From DASTFP01 sp963744345 (lineage in GTDB: Bacteria; Verrucomicrobiota; Verrucomicrobiia; Chthoniobacterales; Terrimicrobiaceae): a stretch of 64,000 bases of DNA. The stretch lies in the NCBI GenBank assembly GCA_963744345.1, contig CAVUTD010000015.1, positions 186,001 through 250,000 of the forward strand. The letters are read 5' to 3'. The notes under the pieces were generated by a model that did not search any database, had not been told where the DNA came from, and saw only the letters and a program-made list of their open reading frames with translations. Positions 1-9,882 of the stretch are shown in pieces. Position numbers and translations under genes: made by a program. How positions within the stretch are numbered: position 1 is the stretch's first letter; every line of letters begins with the position of its first letter.

Positions 1-765
1 GGGGTGTCATCCAGTCGATCGATGATTTCCTGCTCTTGGCGGAGTAGATTCTCGATGTAGGCATCCAATTGGGCAATCTGAGCGGCAAAGAGCCCAATGT
101 CGGCCAACAATTGTTCGAGGATCATTTGGTGATGGCGACGCAAGTTTCCTCGCAAGGCTTTTTCCAGTTCGGGGATTTTGGCACGAAGGCGCCGCTTAGC
201 CAGCTGTGCCAATTCCTTGGGATTGTTTTTGCCGCTGGTCAATGCCTGCAACATCTCCATGGAGGAGGCTCCGGTAATGTCGGTGACGACGCTTTGAAGC
301 TTGATGTTCGCGCTTTCCAGGGCTTTCTGCAGCTCATTGGCCGCCTGAGCACGCTTGCCGCGAGCGCGCTGCGATGGCGAGTTAACTCCGCAAGTCCCTT
401 TGCTCCCGGGAAGGAATGAAGCTGGAACGAAGAAGCCCATGGCGCAGCAAATCAGCGATCCACTCAGCATCCTGAACATCGCTCTTTCGCCCAGGCACCG
501 CTTTGATGTGGGCGGCATTGGCAACGATGAGCTCGAAGTGGCCTTCCAGAAGATTGTAAATCGGCATCCAGTAATTGCCGGTCGCTTCCATCGCCACGTG
601 GGTGGCTCCGCAACCAGCACTCGATCATTTCCATCAACTCTGGGGTCGTCGTCCCAAAACCACTTTACTGATCACCTCTTCGCCGAAGGCTCCTTTTAGT
701 ACGCAGGCCACGACCAAGCGCTTATGCACATCGAGGCCAGCACAGCAGATATACTGAACTTTCAT
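1..765 (-). pseudogene. Decayed IS110-family transposase (3' end beyond window)
   Basis: Read on the minus strand from an ATG at 765, the sequence begins MKVQYICCAGLDVHKR, a typical IS110/IS1111 transposase N terminus with the first catalytic Asp of the RuvC-like (DEDD) domain. The next blocks are in other frames: a GTTTPELMEMIE block, then an intact 71-codon stretch at 382-597 containing AMEATGNYW, and then ELTRHRSALAA and a long alpha-helical part (about residues 130-240) running to base 1. At least three or four frameshifts break it, so it cannot make an active enzyme. The C-terminal transposase_20 part would lie beyond base 1. IS110 elements lack classical terminal inverted repeats, and I saw none. 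High confidence in family and in decay. Confidence 0.88.
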
Positions 766-888
766 GGTTTTTCCTTTTTTGAGGGTTGGTTGGTGTGGCC
801 CGTGTGCTGGCAGCGATCCGTGTCACAATACTCTGACTCTCGCGTTTCCAAGCCGGAGTTAGCTCCGGTCATTCTCGCACTGTGCGGT

Positions 889-1377
889 TCATAAAAGAGC
901 GCCCGCCAATCTCATAATCGGGTTTGCCGCACCAAATCGCTTCTCGGCGTTCGCCAACACACGGCTCCCGCTCATGAGATCACAATTTTCATGCGCGTGG
1001 AGACCCGTCCGCGGGCCGTGCGCAGAGGCCATTAAAAACGACCAGAGTGTCAGATCGCCAAACCCAACCCGCATGCCCACCCATCGGAAATGCCGCGCGC
1101 GAACAAGACGAAGAATTCCAAAGCCAATGAGCACCGCTGCAGCCGACCCACTGAGCGCCCAATGAGGAATGTTTGCATGAAACACGGCGACAAGGGCGAC
1201 GACCAGACCCACTGAAATGGCATGGCCCACAGCAATGGGTGGGAGTGCCATCCAGATCGCAGACCGTCGTCGCTCCTGCAATCCGAGAGCCACGGCAAAG
1301 AGCCAGCCCATCCCGGGATTGATGCCGTGAAAGGCGCCCAGCCCAAGCAGCGCCAGCCACGGCCACGCTTGGCTCAC
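889..1377 (-). CDS. Truncated polytopic membrane protein downstream of methanethiol oxidase
   Basis: GTG start at 1377 overlaps the stop of the preceding methanethiol oxidase gene as GTGA, so it is translationally coupled. The first ~115 residues form a conserved-looking membrane protein with GAFHGINPGMGW near the N terminus, at least three hydrophobic segments and a late MASAHG motif. A histidine- and glycine-rich helix of this kind recalls NicO/RcnA or HupE-like metal permeases only distantly. After MASAHG the sequence turns hydrophilic and unlike a membrane protein (RTGLHAHENCD...) and runs to a stop at 889, close to the IS110 remnant. I infer that the natural C-terminal half, with the remaining helices, was lost. 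It may be non-functional. Confidence 0.6.
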   Translation of the reverse strand: MSQAWPWLALLGLGAFHGINPGMGWLFAVALGLQERRRSAIWMALPPIAVGHAISVGLVVALVAVFHANIPHWALSGSAAAVLIGFGILRLVRARHFRWVGMRVGFGDLTLWSFLMASAHGPRTGLHAHENCDLMSGSRVLANAEKRFGAANPIMRLAGALL

Positions 1378-2768
1378 GGATAACAGAACGAATCTGAGGA
1401 CGAATCGCCACCTTCGAGCCGAATCTGATGAATACGGTAATCGTTCGGCTGCATAAAGAATTTGGTATCGAACGCGATCCCGCCATCTGGCGCGGCATCG
1501 AGCTTCACCATCCAGCTTCCTACGCCCGCTGGATAGAACTGTTCATCCCACGTCGAGTAGAGAGAATTGGTGAAATAGACGCGCTTGCCGTCGCGGCTGA
1601 CTTCAACCATCTGGGGGCCACCGCGCAGTGGCTTGTCGGGCTCGGCCGGATGCGGTGCCTGGCGCACCATTCCACCGATATGCACGGAGCCCGTCTTTTT
1701 GGGATGGAATGGATCGGAAACATCGTATTGCAACATTTCCCCTGTGCCCCAACAGGAGACGTAAAGAAACCGATCGTCGATGGAGAGATCAATATCGGTG
1801 ATCAAAGGCGGCACTGCTTTGAAGCCCTTAAGCAGCGGGGGGAGCTTCTCGGGATCGGCTGGTTCAGCAGGGATCTCGATGACTTTCTCAATTTGCCACG
1901 CTCCATCTCTCCTATGCCAGAGCCAAACCGAGGCGCTCAGATCCTTGATCGAGACGACAACACTTGCAAATCCATATGTCTTTGTAGGGTCGTGCGCCGG
2001 GCGCATCTCGAGAACCATCTGCTGCTCCTTACCAAGATCAAGCGCCTGAACGTGGCGCCGCTTGCGCAAATCCCAAACATGTACCTGATGACCGTATCGG
2101 CCTTGCAAAAGTTCTTCGGGAATGGCGCCGTTCTCGATTTGCTTGGGAGTGCCCCATTCGCTGGTCAATAGGGCGTCTTGAGTGATATGCCACCAGAAAT
2201 CGTATCCCAAGTATTGCGACCCCCGGTCCATCTCCCATTTCCCCAAAACCTCAAAGGTAAAGTGATCGAGAAGGAAAATACCAGCAGGTCCGTCCCCGTC
2301 CGGAGCGCCCAACGCGCTGATATAGATTCCCTCCGGTCCACAATGGACCGTGTGAGGGCGCGAGTAGCCGGTGCGCGCAAAGAGTTCCTCAGGTTCGATG
2401 ATTTTCACGATCGCGGGATTCCGAGGATCGGGCTTGATATCCAGGATGTAGATTCGCGAAGAGCGGATGCCAGGCACAACCAAGTAGCGCCGCTCGATGT
2501 GCGGATGTGGCGCGTACGGGCACAAGGCCGAACTGCACGCATTCCAGCCAAAGTGATGCAACTCGTCTCCGGCATTGGGCAGGACGGTTTGCCCCACGCG
2601 CTTGCCATAGGTTGCTGACGCCGGGTCAACATCGATCACCAGCATCGCGTCCTTCAGCGTCCCACCGGGTGGGTTGAGCGCGGCGACATAAGCAAGCTTC
2701 TCAGGAGGCGCCTGCATCGCCAGACGCGGAGAAGCATAAAAGGTCGGATCGGGTCTTAGTAACGGCAT
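1374..2768 (-). CDS. mtoX: Methanethiol oxidase / selenium-binding protein SBP56 family
   Basis: About 464 residues, the usual length for SBP56 proteins, which oxidise methanethiol to formaldehyde, hydrogen sulfide and hydrogen peroxide in bacteria that have been tested. The family's N-terminal DPTFYASPRLAMQAPPEKLAYVA stretch, HHFGWNACSSALC, GYSRPHTVHCGP and the repeated beta-propeller strands are all present; the C terminus ends HQIRLEGGDSSSDSFCYP. I chose ATG 2768 because a GGAGGA site sits about 9 bases upstream and the homologous region begins there; a longer frame from TTG 2843 exists and would overlap the upstream stop. It lies between a GT-C-like membrane gene and a coupled membrane gene. 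Assignment to the family is firm; methanethiol as the substrate here is inferred. Confidence 0.92.
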   Translation of the reverse strand: MPLLRPDPTFYASPRLAMQAPPEKLAYVAALNPPGGTLKDAMLVIDVDPASATYGKRVGQTVLPNAGDELHHFGWNACSSALCPYAPHPHIERRYLVVPGIRSSRIYILDIKPDPRNPAIVKIIEPEELFARTGYSRPHTVHCGPEGIYISALGAPDGDGPAGIFLLDHFTFEVLGKWEMDRGSQYLGYDFWWHITQDALLTSEWGTPKQIENGAIPEELLQGRYGHQVHVWDLRKRRHVQALDLGKEQQMVLEMRPAHDPTKTYGFASVVVSIKDLSASVWLWHRRDGAWQIEKVIEIPAEPADPEKLPPLLKGFKAVPPLITDIDLSIDDRFLYVSCWGTGEMLQYDVSDPFHPKKTGSVHIGGMVRQAPHPAEPDKPLRGGPQMVEVSRDGKRVYFTNSLYSTWDEQFYPAGVGSWMVKLDAAPDGGIAFDTKFFMQPNDYRIHQIRLEGGDSSSDSFCYP

Positions 2769-2839
2769 TTCGAGCGCTCCTCCGAGCTTAGCGTCGCCGC
2801 CGGACGATCTCGTGTCAAGCTCGCCGGGCGTGGAACAAT

Positions 2840-4456
2840 TCAAGGCTTATTAATGAACTCGAAAACTTTGAAGAACCGATTCTCGTAGACGAGGCGCAGA
2901 AAGGAGGGAGCGGCGTGCGGATGATGGTAAAGGGTCTCTCCCAACGGACTTTCCGGCACGCTTCGGCCGAGGACTTGCGCGGCGTTCGGAATGGCACGCG
3001 CGGGTTCGTAGGCGACCACGTAGTTGACCGAGCGCTTTCTAAGAATCCCACGCGCCTCTTCCGGGTCGGCCGAGAGGTAAAAGCGCGAGCTGTCGACAAT
3101 CCCTGAGAGGCTCTGATGGGAACTTCCGCCGACGCAACGCTGCCCCGACCAATAAGCGATCTGCGGGCTAAGCCACCAGGGGGCAAGGATGATCGTGCGC
3201 TCGGCGGAGATTAGTGCCTGAGATGCTTCGCGCAGAGCGTAAGCGTCTTGACGATCTTCCTCACGCGCAATCCTTGCCTCCTGCCTTGGAAAAAGCTGTC
3301 GCTCCCATTCCTCGGCCAAAGGCCAAAGCGAGATCACAAAGATAAGCCAAGCAAGCGTTTTCTGACGAAAGGCTGCAAGTGCCCATGGCAGACTGAGCGC
3401 GAAAGCGATCGCAAGAAAATAGCCCCATCGCATGTGCCACAAAGAAAGAGCCGTCAGCAGGAGCAAGAGTCCGGCCAGCGCCGCGCAGGAACGGTCTCGT
3501 TCCTTCCAGAAGCGCCAGAAAAGTAGGGCAGGGGAGACGGCAAGGAGCCAACCAGTCCAGCAAAAAAGTTGCGACAGCGTCGTCTGACGCAATTCGCCAA
3601 TGTTCAGCGCCCAGCGGAAAAAATAGCTTCTTTCTTCTTCGGACGGAGCCCGGATTCGCCAGCCGTCGAAGAGGATGGCCACACTCAACACTGAGACGAA
3701 CACCAGTATTGCTCGCCGGCCGGGGATGGCTCTGGCTCCTTGGACACCCAGGCGCATAAGGGCTGTTGCACCGAGAAGAATGAGCGGTTCAAACAACGAG
3801 GTCCAGAGCGCCAGCGCCCAAAGCACCGCGCCTGCCATTTCCCAAGCTCGCGAAGGCTGCTTCCAAGATATGATCTCCGTCGCCAGGGCAGCTCCCACGG
3901 TGAGGATAACAAGCGATTGGTGGTCCGGACGCCCCAACTGGAAGCCGTGCGCGAGAATGGGCGAAATGGCCGCAATGGTCAGCATGGCGCTTCGATAGGG
4001 GAGAGCTAGCTTGCGGGCCCACCACCAAAGAAAAACAATCAGCGTGAGGCTCAAAAGCGGCGAGAGAAATGCACCTGCGAGCTCCAGTGGCTCCACAGGA
4101 CTGTCGTAGCCCAGGCGGGAGCCGAGGTCGAAAAAGACCGCCAGCGCAGCGATCAGGAAATCTGTAGGCGCTGTGGTATGCGGCAGGACACCAACGGGAG
4201 CATTCTCAAAATCATGAAATCGGATCGATCGCCAAGGTGCGGCGATGACCTGCCCGACCCGGCTCATTCGCGAATAGCAGTCCGGATCGACGAAATACGC
4301 GGCTCCCTCCACGAAGACCTGCCTCCAATTCCAGCTACTGGCAAGCAGAGTAAGAGTTAGCCATCCTGCCAACGGTAATCCCGAAGGGACCGCCCGCCAA
4401 ACCTCCCGGGCCCAGCCCGAACCCAATATCTTGTGGAGATGCGTATGCGGGGTCAC
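2840..4456 (-). CDS. Polytopic GT-C / STT3-like membrane glycosyltransferase candidate
   Basis: A 538-residue membrane protein with a basic N terminus and about 10-12 hydrophobic segments. After the first membrane segment lies FVDPDCYSRM, which resembles the acidic DxD-type motif in the first external loop of STT3/PglB/AglB oligosaccharyltransferases; APTDFL and GRPDHQS follow in later loops, the last like the D-H-H signature of that family. The C-terminal third is a soluble domain with a WWLSPQIAYWSGQR segment, comparable in place to the WWDxG region. The architecture suggests transfer of sugar from a lipid carrier on the periplasmic side. No canonical WWDYG is present, so the activity is uncertain. 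It is divergent from gyrB and heads the methanethiol oxidase operon. Confidence 0.6.
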   Translation of the reverse strand: MTPHTHLHKILGSGWAREVWRAVPSGLPLAGWLTLTLLASSWNWRQVFVEGAAYFVDPDCYSRMSRVGQVIAAPWRSIRFHDFENAPVGVLPHTTAPTDFLIAALAVFFDLGSRLGYDSPVEPLELAGAFLSPLLSLTLIVFLWWWARKLALPYRSAMLTIAAISPILAHGFQLGRPDHQSLVILTVGAALATEIISWKQPSRAWEMAGAVLWALALWTSLFEPLILLGATALMRLGVQGARAIPGRRAILVFVSVLSVAILFDGWRIRAPSEEERSYFFRWALNIGELRQTTLSQLFCWTGWLLAVSPALLFWRFWKERDRSCAALAGLLLLLTALSLWHMRWGYFLAIAFALSLPWALAAFRQKTLAWLIFVISLWPLAEEWERQLFPRQEARIAREEDRQDAYALREASQALISAERTIILAPWWLSPQIAYWSGQRCVGGSSHQSLSGIVDSSRFYLSADPEEARGILRKRSVNYVVAYEPARAIPNAAQVLGRSVPESPLGETLYHHPHAAPSFLRLVYENRFFKVFEFINKP

Positions 4457-4567
4457 TATATCCTGTGGATTTCGGTCAAATTTTGTTCAGAAAACGGTTG
4501 TCGGCGTGGCTGGTTGCGCCTACTCTGAATGGGAAAGAATAGGCTGCTGCCAATTTCCCAAAATTTG

Positions 4568-7135
4568 ATGTCTGACGAGTCGAGTCCTTCACCCAAAACA
4601 GAAAAGTACGACGCTTCCAAAATCGACAAATTGGAGGGTCTTGCGGGGGTTCGCCAGCGTCCCGGAATGTATATCGGTCCGACGGACGAACGCGGGCTGC
4701 ATCATTGCGTATTCGAGGTGCTTGACAACTCCATTGACGAACACCTCGCCGGATATTGCTCCCGGATTGATGTGACTCTTCATGGCGATGGTTCGTGTTC
4801 GATCAGGGACAACGGGCGCGGAATTCCTGTAGATACCCATCCTAAGTTCAAGGTGCCGGCTATAGAGTTGGTACTGACGAATTTGCACGCGGGCGGCAAA
4901 TTCGGCCAAGGCGCCTATAAGTTTTCGGGCGGTTTGCATGGAGTCGGCGCAAAATGTGTGAACGCGCTTTCGGATTGGTTCAAGGTCGAGGTTTCTCGCG
5001 ACGGCAAGGTTTATCACATGGCGTTCGCACGGGGAGTGACGACGCAGAAACTCACGGTGATTGGCGATCTGAAGAACAAGAAGCATACCGGAACGCTGAT
5101 CACGTTTCTGCCGGATCCCACGATCTTCAACATCACCACGGAGTTTCAATTCTCGAAACTGACCGCGCGACTGCGCGAGCTTGCCTTTCTCAATCCAGGA
5201 TTGGAGATCAACCTCACCGATGAGCGGACGGATCAGCCGAAACACGAGCAATACGTCTACAAACTTGGCATTGAGGAGTTCGTCAGACAGCTCGGCGAAA
5301 ACAAACAACTCCTGCACCCTAAACCGATCGTTCTTGAAGGCAGGCGACGGGTGAAGTTTCGCAACAAGGACCAGCAGGAGGTTGAGGACGACATGTTTGT
5401 GGATTTGGTGCTGCAATATAACGACAGCTACAACGATCAGATCCTCTGTTTCACCAACACGATAGCGAATCCGGATGGCGGTACGCATCTGACGGGTTTC
5501 CGAACGGCCTTGACGCGCGCCATCAACCAGTACGCAAGGCAGAATGGCTTGCTGAGGGATAAGGATCCTCCGATTTCCGGGGACGACGTCCGCGAGGGGC
5601 TAATTACTGTCCTCTCTGTGAAGCATCCCTGGCCAGGCTTCGAGTCGCAAACCAAGGTGAAACTCGTCACGCCTGAAATCGAAGGCATCGTTTCTTCGAT
5701 CACTTACGAGGGATTGATGACTTTCTTCGATCAAACGCCCGCGGTTGCCAAGAGGGTCGTTGACAAGGCGCTGACCGCCGCGCGCGCTCGCGAAGCCGCT
5801 CGCAAAGCGCGCGAGACTGTGCGCAAAGGCGCACTCACCGGCGGTGGACTCCCTGGAAAACTCGCCGATTGCTCGGAACGCGATCCCACCCTCACGGAGT
5901 TGTACATCGTCGAAGGTGACTCCGCGGGTGGCTCGGCCAAGCAGGGGCGCGATCGGCGATATCAAGCGATTTTGCCGATCCGCGGTAAGTTAATTAACGT
6001 CGAAAAGGCCCGGCTGGATAAGGTACTCCAAAATAACGAAATCCAAACCATGATCACCGCCGTGGGCACCGGCATTGGGAGCGGCGATCAGGAAGGGGCG
6101 TTCAATATTGCCAAGCTTCGCTATGGTCGGATTATCATCATGACTGATGCCGATGTCGACGGTTCGCATATTCGGACTTTGCTGTTGACGTTCTTCTACC
6201 GCCAGATGCCGGAACTCGTGAAGCAAGGGAAGATCTACATCGCCTGCCCTCCGCTCTACCTCATCAAACGAAAAAAGCGCGAGGAATACGTGGATGATGA
6301 CGCCCAGCTTAACCGCATTCTCATCTCGCTGGGCGCAGAGGAGGTAAAGCTCAAGAACCTCGCCGACGGGAAGATTTTTACCGCCTCGCAGCTCAAAGAT
6401 GTTCTCGAATTGCTCGAGAGACTTGCGAAGTTCAGCGACGTCATCCGGCGCCACGGCGGAGACTTCGAACAATACCTGCGGGAGCGAGACCCGAAGACTG
6501 GAGCGCTGCCTGCTTATCTGGTTAAGATCCGCGAGGGCAATGCGGAATGGGTCACCTATTTTCCGGGGGAGGCGGAAATGCGAGCCTTTCATGAGGAAAA
6601 TCGGGATCTCAACCTTTTCGAGGATCAGCTATCGATGGAAAATGGCGGCAACGGTGACACCGAGCAGGCGGAAAAACCAAAGAAGTCGGATGCCGGGGTG
6701 CGCCGCCGCGCCGGTTTGGTTGAACTGCATGAGTCCCTTGCGGTGCAAAAGCTCATATCCGAGCTCGCCAAGAAGGGTTTGCGTGTCGAGCACTTTTCCA
6801 ATAGTGACCGTCCTATCTTCGAATTGGCAGAAGGCGAGGGGGAAAAGGCGGTGGTCCACGGAGTCTTTTCGATTCCGGACATCCTGGCCAAGGTTCTTGA
6901 GATCGGCAAAAAGGGGATGCAAATCCAGCGCTTCAAAGGTTTGGGTGAAATGAATCCAAAGCAGCTTTTTGAAACGACGATGAACCCCGAGAAGCGCAAA
7001 CTTGTGAAGGTCGACCTCAATGAAGATAATGCCGTTGAAGCCGATCGGATGTTTACCATCCTTATGGGCGACGTCGTTGAACCACGACGTCAGTTCATCG
7101 AGGATAATGCGCTCAATGCTCGACTCGATATCTAA
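4568..7135 (+). CDS. gyrB: DNA gyrase subunit B
   Basis: ATPase subunit of the A2B2 type II topoisomerase that supercoils DNA. In order: GHKL ATPase domain with DNSIDEH and GGLHGVGAKCVNAL; transducer domain; TOPRIM domain with EGDSAGG (near residue 449) and DADVDGSH (near 527), which bind magnesium; and the C-terminal QRFKGLGEMNP segment (near 787) that contacts GyrA. About 855 residues, slightly longer than E. coli GyrB (804) because of a charged linker after the TOPRIM domain. ATG 4568 (MSDESSP) fits the family start; an in-frame ATG at 4529 would add 13 unconserved residues. Neither has a good ribosome binding site. gyrA follows after 194 bases on the same strand. Confidence 0.97.
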   Translation: MSDESSPSPKTEKYDASKIDKLEGLAGVRQRPGMYIGPTDERGLHHCVFEVLDNSIDEHLAGYCSRIDVTLHGDGSCSIRDNGRGIPVDTHPKFKVPAIELVLTNLHAGGKFGQGAYKFSGGLHGVGAKCVNALSDWFKVEVSRDGKVYHMAFARGVTTQKLTVIGDLKNKKHTGTLITFLPDPTIFNITTEFQFSKLTARLRELAFLNPGLEINLTDERTDQPKHEQYVYKLGIEEFVRQLGENKQLLHPKPIVLEGRRRVKFRNKDQQEVEDDMFVDLVLQYNDSYNDQILCFTNTIANPDGGTHLTGFRTALTRAINQYARQNGLLRDKDPPISGDDVREGLITVLSVKHPWPGFESQTKVKLVTPEIEGIVSSITYEGLMTFFDQTPAVAKRVVDKALTAARAREAARKARETVRKGALTGGGLPGKLADCSERDPTLTELYIVEGDSAGGSAKQGRDRRYQAILPIRGKLINVEKARLDKVLQNNEIQTMITAVGTGIGSGDQEGAFNIAKLRYGRIIIMTDADVDGSHIRTLLLTFFYRQMPELVKQGKIYIACPPLYLIKRKKREEYVDDDAQLNRILISLGAEEVKLKNLADGKIFTASQLKDVLELLERLAKFSDVIRRHGGDFEQYLRERDPKTGALPAYLVKIREGNAEWVTYFPGEAEMRAFHEENRDLNLFEDQLSMENGGNGDTEQAEKPKKSDAGVRRRAGLVELHESLAVQKLISELAKKGLRVEHFSNSDRPIFELAEGEGEKAVVHGVFSIPDILAKVLEIGKKGMQIQRFKGLGEMNPKQLFETTMNPEKRKLVKVDLNEDNAVEADRMFTILMGDVVEPRRQFIEDNALNARLDI

Positions 7136-7329
7136 GCAGCATAGCCGACGAAACCGTCCAATGGATCTCGGCGGCGAAGATCCGCGACAATTCGGAGCAG
7201 GCTGGCAACCTCGCCAAATCATTGTCTCGAGGGAACGATTCTTGCCAAAAGCTCGAGAACGCCAAGGAGGTCTAAGGCAGGTGCGCCCGATAGGAGCAGT
7301 TAGGATTCGCGCACAGACCTGACCCTCGT

Positions 7330-9882
7330 ATGTACACGCAAAACGAACGGATCGAGAAAATCGACGTGGCGGACGAGATGTCGAAATCGTTCCTCGACTA
7401 CTCGATGTCGGTTATCATTTCCCGGGCTCTTCCGGATGCTCGCGACGGCCTCAAACCCTCGCAGCGACGCATCTTGTATGCCATGCACGAGCTAAGTCTT
7501 TATCCGCCGCGGAAGCACATGAAGTGCGCCAAGATATGTGGCGATACGTCGGGTAACTACCATCCTCACGGAGAGGCGGTCATTTATCCCACGTTGGTTC
7601 ATATGGCGCAGCACTGGGCGATGCGGGAGCAGCTCGTGCATCCGCAGGGTAATTTCGGTTCGGTTGAGGGCGATCCTCCCGCAGCGATGCGCTATACTGA
7701 GGCGCGCTTCACGGCGCTGGGCGGCTCTCTCCTGGAGGATCTTGACAAGGATACTGTCGATTTTGTTCCCAACTACGACGAACGGCTAACCGAACCGATA
7801 GTCTTCCCGGCATCCTTCCCCAACCTCCTGGTAAACGGCGGCACGGGGATTGCTGTCGGCATGGCCACCAATATTCCGCCTCATAACTTAGGCGAGGCAA
7901 TCGATGCTATCTGCGCTCAGATCGAAGACCCCGACATCTCCGTCGAGCGCCTCATGCAGTGCATCAAGGGACCGGACTTTCCGACGGGATGTCTCATCCA
8001 AGGGATCGAGGGAATTCGCTGCTATTTCGAAACGGGCCGCGGTTCAGTGCGGGTTCGCGCCCGCCTTGCGGCGGAGGAGGTAAAGGGTGGAAGGGAAAAC
8101 ATTATCGTCACCGAGATTCCCTTCGGCGTGAACCGCGCCGAGTTGGTTAAACGCATTGCCGAGCTCGTCAACGAGAAGATCCTCCAAGGAGTGAGTGACG
8201 TCCGCGACGAGTCCGACGAGAATACACGCGTGGTCATCGAGCTGAAGCGGGATGCGAATCCGAAGGTGCTCATCAATAATCTGTACAAGCACACGGCCCT
8301 GGAATCGTCATTTGCCGTTAACATGCTGGCAATCGATCATGGCAAGCCGAAGCTCCTCTCCCTCAAGGAAGCCATTTCATGCTACATCGAACACCGGCGC
8401 GAAGTTGTGTTGCGCCGCACCCGATACCTCCTTCGGCAGGCTGAAACGGAGGCGGAGAAACTCGAGGGCTATCTGATCGCCCTCGCTCATCTCGACGAAT
8501 TCATCAAGATCATCCGCGATTCCCGTGACCGTGACGAGGCAAAGGCCAGATTGATGGACCTTGAGTGGTCCCGCAAGGCTGTCGAGCGCATCGGGATTCT
8601 GATTCGCGATGAAGCTCGAGTCGTAGACGGGAAATACAAGTTTACCGAGAAACAGGTCGGACACATCCTCGAGTTGAGGCTGTATCAGCTCACAAGCCTG
8701 GAGCGAGAAAGCGTCAAGAGGGAATACGATGCCTTGCTCGAGAATATTAAGGATCTTATCGACATCCTCGCGAAAGAGGCGCGGGTGCTAACGATAATTA
8801 AGTCCGAGCTGAGCGAAATTCGCAGAAAGCATGGCACTGCACGCCGGACGCAGATTGTGGCCGCCGAAGGAGAAATGGCCCTTGAGGATTTGATCGCCAA
8901 CGAGGGAGTCATCGTTACACTAACGCACAACGGCTTCATTAAACGCACCCTAGTAAGTGCCTACCGCGCCCAGAAGCGGGGCGGCAAGGGTGTGATTGGA
9001 ATGACGGCCCGTGAATCCGAGAACGTTGAGGACAGTGATTTTGTCGAGCACTTATTCACGGCGACAACGCACGATTACCTCATGTTTTTCACCCAGAGCG
9101 GGCGCTGCTACGTCGAGCGCGTCTTTGAGATCCCGGAGGGTTCTCGTGCCAGCAGGGGCCGGTCCATCGCCAATCTTCTGGAGCTCCGCAGCGACGAGAA
9201 GATAGCTGCGACCATCCGAATCCAAGGCCAGAAGACCGACGAGGAGACGTGGAGCGACAACCTTCATGTCGTCTTCTGCACCCGCAGCGGAATCGTCAAG
9301 AAATCGAACCTGAGTGATTTTCGGAACATTCGGAAAGGCGGCATCATCGCCATCAAAATTGAGGAGGGCGATCGCCTGATCGAGTGCCGGTTAACCAATG
9401 GGCAAGACGAGATCGTGCTGATTACTCACGACGGCATGAGCATTCGTTTCCATGAAGAGGAAATGCGGGATCAAGGCCGGGATACGGTGGGCGTCTGGGG
9501 AATCCGTCCCGACCCCGGAGATTATATTGTGGGTGCCGCCGTGGTGAATAAGGATGCGCAGCTTCTGGTGGCGGGCGAAAACGGCCTGGGTAAGCGAACT
9601 GACTTCGAAGAATATCGGGTTCAAAGCCGTGGCGGCAAAGGCATCATCACGATGAAGACCAACGAGAAAACAGGCGGCGTTGCGGGGGCCCTCACGGTTC
9701 GCAATACCGACGAAATCATGCTCATCACAGATAAGGGTAAAATGGTGCGCACGCGGGTGACGGAAATTCGGGAGACCGGCCGGAACGCGCAGGGTGTAAA
9801 ACTGATCGATCTGCGGGAGGGCGAGGTTCTCCAGGACATCGCTCCGGTGGTGAGCGAGGCCGAGGAGCTTGACGAGGGATAA
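7330..9882 (+). CDS. gyrA: DNA gyrase subunit A
   Basis: 850 residues; breakage-reunion subunit of gyrase. Catalytic tyrosine is Tyr122 in AAMRYTEAR, at the same number as in E. coli. The C-terminal beta-pinwheel carries a GyrA-box-like QKRGGKG at about residue 548 and a related QSRGGKG later, which separates it from ParC. The quinolone-binding stretch reads HPHGEAVIYP at residues 78-87, so the E. coli positions Ser83 and Asp87 are Ala and Pro here. The protein starts MYTQNERIEKID; no strong ribosome binding site is visible. Co-directional with gyrB, probably one transcript. Confidence 0.97.
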   Translation: MYTQNERIEKIDVADEMSKSFLDYSMSVIISRALPDARDGLKPSQRRILYAMHELSLYPPRKHMKCAKICGDTSGNYHPHGEAVIYPTLVHMAQHWAMREQLVHPQGNFGSVEGDPPAAMRYTEARFTALGGSLLEDLDKDTVDFVPNYDERLTEPIVFPASFPNLLVNGGTGIAVGMATNIPPHNLGEAIDAICAQIEDPDISVERLMQCIKGPDFPTGCLIQGIEGIRCYFETGRGSVRVRARLAAEEVKGGRENIIVTEIPFGVNRAELVKRIAELVNEKILQGVSDVRDESDENTRVVIELKRDANPKVLINNLYKHTALESSFAVNMLAIDHGKPKLLSLKEAISCYIEHRREVVLRRTRYLLRQAETEAEKLEGYLIALAHLDEFIKIIRDSRDRDEAKARLMDLEWSRKAVERIGILIRDEARVVDGKYKFTEKQVGHILELRLYQLTSLERESVKREYDALLENIKDLIDILAKEARVLTIIKSELSEIRRKHGTARRTQIVAAEGEMALEDLIANEGVIVTLTHNGFIKRTLVSAYRAQKRGGKGVIGMTARESENVEDSDFVEHLFTATTHDYLMFFTQSGRCYVERVFEIPEGSRASRGRSIANLLELRSDEKIAATIRIQGQKTDEETWSDNLHVVFCTRSGIVKKSNLSDFRNIRKGGIIAIKIEEGDRLIECRLTNGQDEIVLITHDGMSIRFHEEEMRDQGRDTVGVWGIRPDPGDYIVGAAVVNKDAQLLVAGENGLGKRTDFEEYRVQSRGGKGIITMKTNEKTGGVAGALTVRNTDEIMLITDKGKMVRTRVTEIRETGRNAQGVKLIDLREGEVLQDIAPVVSEAEELDEG

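Noticed and set aside
1428..2171. A 247-codon plus-strand frame inside the methanethiol oxidase gene
   Set aside because: It is antisense to the conserved propeller; no family resemblance.
4589..5488. A 299-codon minus-strand frame inside gyrB
   Set aside because: It is antisense to the intact ATPase domain of gyrB, has no family resemblance and follows from the codon bias of the sense strand.
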